This document shows, piece after piece, positions 17,084-24,972 of a stretch of DNA of 64,000 nt. Source of the DNA: Prochlorococcus marinus str. MIT 1013 (GTDB lineage: Bacteria > Cyanobacteriota > Cyanobacteriia > PCC-6307 > Cyanobiaceae); contig NZ_CP114778.1 of assembly GCF_027359395.1 (NCBI RefSeq), positions 1,798,001 through 1,862,000 on the forward strand, written 5' to 3'. Below the pieces are notes generated by a model, which saw only the letters and a program-made list of their open reading frames with translations, had not been told where the DNA came from and ran no database searches. The position numbers and the translations under genes are program-made. How positions within the stretch are numbered: position 1 is the first letter of the stretch; each line of letters begins with the position of its first letter.

Positions 17084-18403
17084 GTGCAATACAATCCATT
17101 TAATAATCTACCGAAAATCAATAAAACCGATGCTATTAATACTCTTAGAAAACCAATTTCAGAAATTAAGATCTTAGCCGATTATTATAAAGCTGTATTT
17201 CACTTAGCAAATTTTCCATGCGAAGAATCAGAACTTGTACTTCTTGACTTTATTAAATATGACTGTGAAAAACTTGAATATAAGATAGCAAGAAGAAAAG
17301 CGATAGAAGTTCTTGCTGTTTTTGATTGTAAAAAAGCGATACCCATTATTGCAGATTTTCTAAAAAATGATGATGATTATCTTGTTGAGACAGCTATTTG
17401 GTCATTAGGTAAACTTAAATGTAATGATATTGATATTATTAATATCATTTGCTCATTATTATATAAGCAATTTAATAACAAAAGAGTAGTAATACAAACA
17501 TTAACTAATTTAGGTGTTAGAAAAGAAATAGATAAGATTAGATCATTATCAACTGATACGCAATCTTCTAATGGAGTTAAAGGAGCCTCTCTTGCGGCAT
17601 TAATAAAACTTTGTGGCGAAGAGGATAAACTTAATGATTTAAAGGATCTCTTGAGACTATCTAATCAAAATGATAGACATTGTGCAGCTCAAGATATTAT
17701 AAATGCTGGTAATTTGTCTGTTTTACCTTTTTTAATCAAGTCTCCAATTTCTCCATCATTTAAATTACAGGTAATAGACTCTCTTTGGATTGATGAATGT
17801 GGATCTCGGGAAAATTTAAATCTAATCAATTCCCTTGATTCAGTTATTATTGATGATCCTAAAAAGATAGATACTTTAGAAATTTATAATTTTGAAAAAG
17901 ATTTAAGCTTTTTAATAGAGCAGCTTTTTCATACAGATTTTAATAGATGCTATCAATCAATGAAAGAATTAGAAAAATTTCCTTCTGAAGAAGTCTTGTA
18001 TTGTTTAAATAATAATTGGGATAGAGCTAAATCAGATTATGGGGCAATATATTTCTTTATAAATTCATATAAATTTCTATTAGATCAGCAATTATATGAT
18101 AAATCTATTTTAGATAAAGTAGATTTTTTATTATCAGATAATTGGCCTAATTATATGAAATTTAAATCTTCAGCAATACAAATATTGGGTTGTTTAAATG
18201 AAACTAAATTCTATAATAATATAAATCATTTTATAGATGAGAGGCATACACCTTATTGGAAAAATAGATATACAGCCTTGCTAGTATTGCAAAATAAGAA
18301 AATTCATATTAAAAAAGATTACGCTAAATTATTTTTTAATGATAGTCATAGATTTGTGAGATTAAAGGCACAAGAAATTTGTTCTAAGTTAATTCCCCTT
18401 TAG
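17084..18403 (+). CDS. cpeY: Phycoerythrin bilin lyase subunit CpeY-like
   Basis: A 439-aa HEAT-repeat protein of the E/F-type lyase class; its N-terminus (ADYYKAVFHLANFPCEESE, then a repeat with KIARRKAIEVLAVFDCKKAIP) matches the CpeY pattern and length. CpeY, usually with CpeZ, attaches phycoerythrobilin at the alpha Cys82 site, which is the single site left in this CpeA. The start is GTG 17084; an overlapping ATG reading frame at 17041 in another phase ends after 20 codons and is judged spurious. Confidence 0.78.
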   Translation: MQYNPFNNLPKINKTDAINTLRKPISEIKILADYYKAVFHLANFPCEESELVLLDFIKYDCEKLEYKIARRKAIEVLAVFDCKKAIPIIADFLKNDDDYLVETAIWSLGKLKCNDIDIINIICSLLYKQFNNKRVVIQTLTNLGVRKEIDKIRSLSTDTQSSNGVKGASLAALIKLCGEEDKLNDLKDLLRLSNQNDRHCAAQDIINAGNLSVLPFLIKSPISPSFKLQVIDSLWIDECGSRENLNLINSLDSVIIDDPKKIDTLEIYNFEKDLSFLIEQLFHTDFNRCYQSMKELEKFPSEEVLYCLNNNWDRAKSDYGAIYFFINSYKFLLDQQLYDKSILDKVDFLLSDNWPNYMKFKSSAIQILGCLNETKFYNNINHFIDERHTPYWKNRYTALLVLQNKKIHIKKDYAKLFFNDSHRFVRLKAQEICSKLIPL

Positions 18404-18421
18404 TAAAGATAAATTGATGTT

Positions 18422-19021
18422 CTATTTCCAATTCTCGTCAATAAAACAATCGAAATCATCTATTTTTTTAAATATTAATGGACCAAAGTCTGACCCCCAA
18501 ATTTTTTTATTAGTTTCTACTTCATATCCAGAATCTTCAGAAATAAGACTTTTTTTATTAACTGTCACTTCACTTTTCACATAAGTTTTATCTTTCCCAT
18601 ATTGTACATAGCATTTACAACCTGATTCTATAGTTCCTGAAAAAATTCCTGGCTTTATTTCTCTAAAATACATAGAACACCCAGACTTTTTACATAACTT
18701 ATATTTAGATATATTGTCTAGAAGAGATATATCTAAAGCACCACCAGTGAATCTTTCTTTATCTTCAATCTTATGATTAGTTAAAATAAAAAAATCTTTT
18801 TCTTGGTATAATTTATTTATAGACTGTCTGTATGGATTCCATATATCGTGTTGATATCTCTGCTCTGAGTAAAACGCAAAACATTTATATGTTTTAAAAA
18901 ACAATGGCCGAATATGTATTTGAATATGCGCAAAGTTTTTTGGATTATCTAATGCTTGTTTCTTATTACTAAATACTCCTGAAACTATCTTTGCAAATTC
19001 AAGTATATTTTTGTTTCCCAT
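18422..19021 (-). CDS. cpeT: Chromophore lyase CpeT/CpcT
   Basis: A 199-aa protein with the CpeT N-terminal signature FAKIVSGVFSNKKQALDNP followed by FAHIQIHIRPL, and SEQRYQHDIWNPYRQSI further on. CpcT/CpeT lyases attach bilin to Cys153/165-type sites of beta subunits, which is present here as CpeB Cys163. Reads in the same direction as cpeS (14 bases upstream) and the linker gene, forming a three-gene unit on the minus strand. Confidence 0.88.
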   Translation of the reverse strand: MGNKNILEFAKIVSGVFSNKKQALDNPKNFAHIQIHIRPLFFKTYKCFAFYSEQRYQHDIWNPYRQSINKLYQEKDFFILTNHKIEDKERFTGGALDISLLDNISKYKLCKKSGCSMYFREIKPGIFSGTIESGCKCYVQYGKDKTYVKSEVTVNKKSLISEDSGYEVETNKKIWGSDFGPLIFKKIDDFDCFIDENWK

Positions 19022-19035
19022 CTTTTAGATATATT

Positions 19036-19569
19036 TTATTTTTTTATATATCGAATTTCCGATGCATAAGATGTTTGCAGGATAGCTAATGAACCTATTG
19101 CTCTAGTAACAGAAGATCTACTCCTTAAATTGTTTGAGACAAACCATATTCTTTCTTCTGTACAAATATCACTATAGTTTGAATAAATAATTAGTGTCTC
19201 ATCAACAAGAATTTTATATGATGATACGACTTGTACTGCTTCAGAGTATCCAATGCTCCTAATTATCTTTCCTTCTGTTTTAGAAATCTCTATTGGAACA
19301 AGTATACTTTCTCCAGAAGAGTTTTCTTTTTGATTCTCATCATCCCATTCACTTTTTGCTTCCCAATTAATTAGGAATGCTTTATTTACTGCACTAGTAG
19401 TGATTGAATTATCTTTTAGAAATTTAATAACTCTAGAATCGTTGCTTTTAGAACGAAATATTTTTATTTTACTTCTTATTTCTTCAAATTCTTGAAATGC
19501 TAGTGAATGTCCGCTTCTCATTGAGTTCCATTCCCCAACGCTTTTTAAAAAAAAATCTTCAATATTCAT
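19036..19569 (-). CDS. cpeS: Chromophore lyase CpeS
   Basis: A 177-aa S-type lyase beginning MNIEDFFLKSVGEWNSMRSG, which matches the family pattern FFxxSxGxWxSxRTxHxL, and with the beta-barrel segment NYSDICTEERIWFVSNNLRSR near the C-terminus. CpeS proteins of Prochlorococcus have been shown to attach phycoerythrobilin at Cys82 of CpeB, a site conserved here. Second gene of the ppeC-cpeS-cpeT unit. Confidence 0.9.
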   Translation of the reverse strand: MNIEDFFLKSVGEWNSMRSGHSLAFQEFEEIRSKIKIFRSKSNDSRVIKFLKDNSITTSAVNKAFLINWEAKSEWDDENQKENSSGESILVPIEISKTEGKIIRSIGYSEAVQVVSSYKILVDETLIIYSNYSDICTEERIWFVSNNLRSRSSVTRAIGSLAILQTSYASEIRYIKK

Positions 19570-19607
19570 TACTTTATTTGAGTTTGGATTAATTTATTTT
19601 TAGACAA

Positions 19608-20399
19608 TTAAATAATTTGAGAAATGTCACTCGTAGCGAAAGCTTTTGTTATGGATGAAGTTTCTAGAAAACTTTTTGTTTTAAAACCAATTGGAGAATT
19701 CCATGGCCTCATATATGGAACTATATCTTCACCAAAAACATTATTATATTCATCAGAATCTATTAGAAAATCAATATGAGCCTCAAAACCTAGGTTATTT
19801 ATAATATTAGAACTTAGAGTTAGTTCGACTTGACTTTTGATGGTCCTACCAAGAATATGCTTATATCTTAACTTGATAGATTTATATTGGCTAATACTAT
19901 CAAAGTAGAAATTTCTATAAATAATTGATTTGCAAATTCTTCTTGTAAATTCTCTTACGGTGATATCACCATTTCTTAGTTTCCTTTCAATATCAATTGG
20001 ACGCTCCGATTGCATTAAAGATAAGTTTCCAAAGATATTTTTATATAATGCATTGATTGCTACAAGTAATGCATCATCATCATTAGGAACAAATTCTTTT
20101 ATTTGAAGCATATTTATTCCAGCACTTTCTTTATTTGGTATTTTGTATTTATAACTTTCAATTTTATCCCTTCTGTAACTGCTCATGACTTTGTTATTAA
20201 TTAAGTTTTCGAATTGTTTAGGTTTGGTTTTAGATGTGACTGTGAATTTTTCTTTTTCTCCTGGCATGGATACTCCTCTTATATGTAATCCATAGGTTGT
20301 TTTTTTACTTCCAGACACTCTGCTTTTATTATACTTAACTGGATTTTTATTAATAGATTCTGCTCCTATTTTGAACGCTTTAAATGGAATACTTGACAT
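19608..20399 (-). CDS. ppeC: Phycobilisome-linker-type phycoerythrin linker polypeptide
   Basis: A 263-aa protein. Residues about 100-245 form a PBS linker domain: ALYKNIFGN, ERKLRNGDITVREFTRRIC, RYKHILGRTI, then IDFLIDSDEYNNVFGEDIVPYMR. The N-terminal 95 residues are basic and low in recognised motifs. There are no rod-core genes around it, so it probably connects phycoerythrin to the thylakoid or to other complexes, as proposed for Prochlorococcus PpeC. First gene of the minus-strand unit with cpeS and cpeT. Confidence 0.85.
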   Translation of the reverse strand: MSSIPFKAFKIGAESINKNPVKYNKSRVSGSKKTTYGLHIRGVSMPGEKEKFTVTSKTKPKQFENLINNKVMSSYRRDKIESYKYKIPNKESAGINMLQIKEFVPNDDDALLVAINALYKNIFGNLSLMQSERPIDIERKLRNGDITVREFTRRICKSIIYRNFYFDSISQYKSIKLRYKHILGRTIKSQVELTLSSNIINNLGFEAHIDFLIDSDEYNNVFGEDIVPYMRPWNSPIGFKTKSFLETSSITKAFATSDISQII

Positions 20400-20505
20400 A
20401 TCAATATTTAGTACTAAGTAAGTTTAACAATATAAAGAGAATAAATATAAATTTTTTCTTTTTAGTTACCTATATTATTTGATTTCTTAATAAATCGTTT
20501 TGAAT

Positions 20506-21165
20506 TCAATGGCTTTTCTCTTGAGTTGCGGAGACTCTATTTTTATTAAATCCAGCGATGGTTGCTAGTGCAAACACTCCAAGTAGTGCGCCCCCAAGCA
20601 TTAGTCCGGCGCCCTGACTTACGCCTGCTCCAACAGCAACAATAATTGAATCACTTATTAATAAACTGATTATTAGAGCGGGCGTAAAAAGCCTCCAACG
20701 TGTTCCCCCTATCCCTAGGGCATAGCTTAAAAAATCAAAAAGTCCAGTCATTAGTAGTCCAGTCATTAGAAAGAAATTTCCTTCTAGTTGATTTTGATTA
20801 AAACTCTCAATTCTTTTCATGGCTTTTATGCCAACTAATTTCCGAACAGGAGCACGCCCGAAATTTCTAGCTATAAAAAATGCTAACTGGCAGAAAATTA
20901 GGTCAGATATAAATATAGTAAGATAGCCTGTTTTGAAACCAAGTAATGATCCAGCTAAAAGTGAATAAACTGAGCTAGGCAATGCTGGAAGGATTACGCT
21001 TATGCCTCGAAGTATAAGAATTCCCAGAGGTGCCCAAATGCCCATTTCTTTAACGGCACTTCTTAATGGTTCAATTCCATACGTTTGAATTAAGAAGACA
21101 AGTAAAATGAAAGCACCTGTGAATAATGCAATAGAAAGGAACTTTTTTAATTTTTCTTTTTTCAA
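20506..21165 (-). CDS. TVP38/TMEM64 (VTT domain) membrane protein
   Basis: A 219-aa protein with about five hydrophobic segments and the VTT-domain sequences RGISVILPALPSSVYSLLAGSLLGF and FFIARNFGRAPVRKLVG, plus LMTGLFDFLSYALGI. The family (DedA/VTT superfamily) sits in the inner membrane and is implicated in lipid scrambling or membrane homeostasis. A diverged second copy lies at 56328-57077, sharing FxxARxxGR and TGLxDFxxYAxG patterns. No operon partner; it stands between the phycoerythrin cluster and the sugar-nucleotide genes. Confidence 0.85.
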   Translation of the reverse strand: MKKEKLKKFLSIALFTGAFILLVFLIQTYGIEPLRSAVKEMGIWAPLGILILRGISVILPALPSSVYSLLAGSLLGFKTGYLTIFISDLIFCQLAFFIARNFGRAPVRKLVGIKAMKRIESFNQNQLEGNFFLMTGLLMTGLFDFLSYALGIGGTRWRLFTPALIISLLISDSIIVAVGAGVSQGAGLMLGGALLGVFALATIAGFNKNRVSATQEKSH

Positions 21166-21323
21166 ATTGAACTCCTAGCTATAGAGGATAAGCTCTTAAA
21201 AGATTTCTAATTTAATTATCTTATTTAAAATGTGTTTGATTTAGTTAATCCATAAAGATTTACGTGACATGAAATTAATCAATTTCATGATTTTTGGCAC
21301 GATACTAAATAAAATTGTAAAGC

Positions 21324-22251
21324 GTGAAATTTATGCCCACATCTCCTTTGAAAAACTTGGTTACTGGAGGAGCTGGCTTTGTGGGTTCTCATTTTGTTAA
21401 TAGCTTAATGAAGTCTGAAGAAAAAGTTATATGTTTGGATAATTTTTTTACTGGTAGTAAAGAAAATATTGAACATTGGATTGGGCATCCATCTTTTGAG
21501 CTTATACATAATGACTTTACCGCATCAATCAAGCTTGATGTAGATAGGATTTGGCATTTAGCTTGTCCAGCTTCTCCAATTCATTATCAATTTAACCCTA
21601 TTAAAACAGCTAAAACGAGTTTTCTCGGAACTTACAATATGCTTGGATTAGCGAGGAGAGTTGGCGCTCGAATATTATTCGCAAGTACTAGTGAAGTTTA
21701 TGGCAATCCTTAAATACAACCTCAAACAGAGGAATATAGTGGAAATGTAAATCCCATAGGAATTCCTAGTTGTTATAACTAGGGTAAAAGTGTCGCCGAA
21801 TCATTGTGTTATGACTATATGAGAATCCATAAAATAGAGATAAGAATTGCCAGAATATTTAATACTTATGCTCCTAGAATGTTATTAGATAATGGAAGAC
21901 TTATTAGTAAATATTTATTGTATGGTAATCAAACTCGAAGCTTTTTTTCATTTATGACTTGATCGACAGTTTAATTTTATTTATGAATTCTTCAAATACA
22001 GGCCCTATAATTTAAGTAACCGAGAAGAATTATCTATTCTTGAAATCGCAAACTTAGAAAGAAGTACATCTATTAAAAAAGTAAATCTAAATTTTTTAAT
22101 AGGACTAGAAGATGATTCTTTAAAAAGAAAACCTTCAATTAGTCTTGCACAGAAAGAATTGGGATGGAACCCAAAAATCAAGTTTAATGAGGGATTGGAA
22201 ATTACACGTGAATATTTTCAAAAAAAAAATTACTCTGCGAAAAATCAATAA
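21324..22251 (+). pseudogene. Decayed UDP-glucuronate decarboxylase (UXS-like) gene
   Basis: The first 129 codons encode an extended SDR start (NLVTGGAGFVGSHFV, CLDNFFTGSKENI, RIWHLACPASPIHYQFNPI, FASTSEVYGNP), then TAA at 21711-21713. Translation resumes in the same frame with PQTEEYSGNVNPIGIPSC, hits TAG at 21781-21783 where family members have Glu of the YxEGK active-site region, and continues to about 21960. A further frame change and a deletion follow; the C-terminal part (ELGWNPKIKFNEGLEITREYF) is readable in another frame to 22251. Several independent lesions make sequencing error unlikely. The intact homologue would convert UDP-glucuronate to UDP-xylose. It lies 81 bases before an intact UDP-glucuronate epimerase. 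Confidence 0.88.
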
Positions 22252-22332
22252 TCAATTATTTTTCTATATTAAGATTTGATTAGTAAAATGTTATAATAAA
22301 AAATATTTTATTTTTTTAATCATAATAAATCC

Positions 22333-23379
22333 ATGAATCCAAAGCAAGTTATTGAGGAGATTATAGTTACAGGTGCCGCAGGTTTTATAGGAGCAGCTTT
22401 GGTAAAAGCTCTTCTTTCTTTTGATTTTAAAGTTATTGGTATCGATAATATAAATGATTATTATTCTACTTCATTAAAAAGAGCAAGATTAAAGGAAATC
22501 GAGAAATTCTCTGAGAAAAAAGGGGAATGGATTTTTCATGAAATTTGTATTGAAGATAATAAAGTATTATCAGAAATAATTAACAGATATAGTCCAAAAA
22601 GTTTTGTTCATCTTGCAGCTCAAGCTGGTGTTCGCTATTCAATAACAAATCCTTCTGCTTATATACAAAGTAATCTAGTAGGTTTTGCTAATGTACTTGA
22701 AGTGTGTAGGCAGAACAAAATTCCCCATTTGATTTATGCCTCTAGTAGTTCTGTATATGGTGGTAATAAGAATCTTCCTTTCAATGAAGCGCAAGCAGTA
22801 AATCATCCAGTAAGTTTATATGCTGCAACTAAGAAATCTAATGAATTAATGGCCCACACCTATAGCCATTTATATGATTTGCCAACGACTGGTCTTCGCT
22901 TCTTTACTGTTTATGGGCCTTGGGGTAGACCAGATATGGCCCCAATGATTTTCGCGAGATCAATTTTAAAAAATGAGCCAATTAAAGTATTTAATCAAGG
23001 AGAAATGCAGAGAGACTTTACTTATATTGATGACGTAGTGGAGGGGATAATCCGATGTTGTTTTAAGAAGGCTACTATTGATGATGATTTTAATCCACTT
23101 ATTCCAAATCCTTCTACTTCATCTGCACCTTATAGGATTTTTAATATAGGTAATTCAAGTCCAATTCAGCTTACATATTTTATAGATTTATTGGAGAAGA
23201 GTTTAGGAAAGAAAGCAATAAAAGATTTCCAACCCATGCAGCCTGGAGATGTTGTTTCTACTGCAGCAAAGATGGACTTGCTTAATTCATGGGTAGACTA
23301 TAAACCAACAACTTCTATAGAAAAAGGCATTCAATTGTTTTCAGAATGGTATTTAGATTATTTTAAAAATATATCTTAA
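22333..23379 (+). CDS. UDP-glucuronate 4-epimerase-like NAD-dependent epimerase
   Basis: A 348-aa extended SDR. The Rossmann motif TGAAGFIGAAL is at residues about 13-23; INDYYSTSLKRARL, typical of UDP-glucuronate epimerases (CapI/LpsL/GAE), follows; the catalytic Ser-Tyr-Lys set appears as ASSSSVYGG and YAATKKSNE. It would interconvert UDP-glucuronate and UDP-galacturonate for cell-surface polysaccharide. The upstream gene of the same pathway is a pseudogene. Enzyme specificity is inferred from the N-terminal signature. Confidence 0.85.
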   Translation: MNPKQVIEEIIVTGAAGFIGAALVKALLSFDFKVIGIDNINDYYSTSLKRARLKEIEKFSEKKGEWIFHEICIEDNKVLSEIINRYSPKSFVHLAAQAGVRYSITNPSAYIQSNLVGFANVLEVCRQNKIPHLIYASSSSVYGGNKNLPFNEAQAVNHPVSLYAATKKSNELMAHTYSHLYDLPTTGLRFFTVYGPWGRPDMAPMIFARSILKNEPIKVFNQGEMQRDFTYIDDVVEGIIRCCFKKATIDDDFNPLIPNPSTSSAPYRIFNIGNSSPIQLTYFIDLLEKSLGKKAIKDFQPMQPGDVVSTAAKMDLLNSWVDYKPTTSIEKGIQLFSEWYLDYFKNIS

Positions 23380-23409
23380 GAAAATAATTTCTTCATCCTT
23401 TAGTATAAA

Positions 23410-23640
23410 TTAGTAAAGACCTAATAATTTTATCCTGAAGAGAGCTATTCTTTTGGATTCGATTGGATTTTCGATTAGGAAAGGATGGGTTTCAATTTCC
23501 TGAAAAGCTATTTTAATTTTCTCTTCTATGTTTTTATCTTTATCTTTTCCAGTAACATTTTTTTTCCATGCATCATCAAATGCCATAGCAAAACTATCGG
23601 CATTATTATATAAATTTTCATTAGAAGAATGTGAATTCAT
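23410..23640 (-). CDS. Small hypothetical protein
   Basis: A 76-aa soluble, charged protein beginning MNSHSSNENLYNNADSFAMA. Central part is lysine-rich, C-terminus hydrophobic-amphipathic. No family recognised. It converges on the epimerase gene (30 bases between stops). Base composition is like that of its neighbours. Confidence 0.45.
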   Translation of the reverse strand: MNSHSSNENLYNNADSFAMAFDDAWKKNVTGKDKDKNIEEKIKIAFQEIETHPFLIENPIESKRIALFRIKLLGLY

Positions 23641-24972
23641 AAGTGGAGGCTTAAATGCTTAGTTGATTTAATATACCAAATAAGATTATTAAAAACAGGC
23701 ATGGTTTTGTAACTTATTTAAGCATTATTTGATTTATTTGATAAATTTTAGCTAATGTTTTTCTTAATTCTAAAAACATAACAAAGTAATTTCAAGATAA
23801 ATGATTTTAAACCCAACATAATTTATGAATATTGTTTAAAGTAGATTTGGCTATCAAATACTCATTTTGCCAGATATTAACGATTTTTTAGTTTTATTGA
23901 TTGTGCTCTTCATAGTGCTTATAAACTTCATACTAAGACGAAGAGATTAGAAAAATCATATGGTTATTAAATTAAAAAATCTATTATTTATTTTTCGTTA
24001 GGATCGACTGTGAGTTAATGACTTGTAATTTGGTTTTTATGAGATTATTTGGAACTATGAATCTCTAAGAGTTGTTCCAAGCCTCAAAGCTAGAACTCCA
24101 GCAAACATAACCATTAAAAAGGTGATGCCGGCAAGATCAGGTGAGTTTATACCTAGACCTGAGGAGAAATCCACTTTGGATAAATCGAAAGTGCTTTGAA
24201 CTCCAAGTAAAAGGTTGATCATTTCTTAACTACTAATTGCTTTCATGCTAACCCAAGATAGAAATGATCTTTTATTTTTTAAGCATCCAGTATCAACTCT
24301 TATACAGTTTTGTAATAATCAGGAATCTTCTCAAATAGATTAAAAAGGCCTTGAGATATAAGACCTTGCTATTTAAAGGGTTACTTGCTGCTTGAAAAAA
24401 TAAATTAAGTTTCCCATAGGGAAAGACAAAATCAGTTCCCCCCCCCATTTTCAGTTAATCCAGTTTTCTCAGAAACTATTTTGTAGTTCTATCCTTACTT
24501 ATTTGCAGAACGATAGTTCGTCGAGATTAAAATTTTGGATTCATCAGCGCTTAACTCAAAGTAGGGGAAATAAAATCTTGCTTCTTCATTCAAGTTTGAA
24601 GAAAATTCCTCATATTACTCTTGATTAGCTTATTAAAACACAAAGCTATATGTACTACGGGTCTAAATTAAAGAATGCTTTTTGTAAAAGGTTTTAAAAA
24701 TTGGAAGAACCGAGATTTGGAGAAACACAAAATAATCAATTGTCATCAAAAATTCGTATACACCATTAAAATCTTTTTTATGAAATTTCCTTTTGCGGAT
24801 CAAATTAAATTAATAATAAATATATTTCATGCTAATAACTTGCTGTAAATTAAATAAACTCAATTTTCAATGCAGAAATTGGAAAATATTTATTTTTAAT
24901 CTGTATTCAATTAAACCTATAACAGATACAATATTCTTATAAATTCTTTCAGAGTTAAACCATTTCTTAAAT
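23641..24972. other. 1.3-kb gene-poor stretch
   Basis: Apart from the 55-aa membrane peptide at 24055-24222 I see no convincing gene here. A possible 27-codon reading frame with one hydrophobic segment starts at a TTG near 23873 (ending RRRD before TAG at 23948-23950), but it has no ATG and is too short to call. A run of nine C (24438-24446) is conspicuous in such AT-rich DNA. A small hairpin TTTCCC-atag-GGGAAA-like sequence lies near 24411-24424. The region could contain a decayed gene or untranslated RNA, but nothing specific is recognised. Confidence 0.5.
24055..24222 (-). CDS. Small single-helix membrane protein
   Basis: A 55-aa frame from ATG 24222: it begins MINLLLGVQSTFDLSKVDF, contains the hydrophobic segment ITFLMVMFAGVLALRLG and ends TTLRDS. 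It lacks the ExxNGRxAMxG pattern of high-light-inducible proteins, so it is not one. The sequence looks protein-like (balanced helix, polar ends) and the frame is uninterrupted, but the function is unknown. It could be a photosystem-associated small subunit; that is speculation. Confidence 0.5.
   Translation of the reverse strand: MINLLLGVQSTFDLSKVDFSSGLGINSPDLAGITFLMVMFAGVLALRLGTTLRDS

Noticed and set aside
17041-17103. ATG frame of 20 codons overlapping the cpeY start
   Set aside because: Ends inside the cpeY start region in another phase and adds nothing to the lyase N-terminus; no ribosome binding site.
24055-24222. Considered as a high-light-inducible protein
   Set aside because: Lacks the ExxNGRxAMxG chlorophyll-binding motif that the gene at 59696 has.
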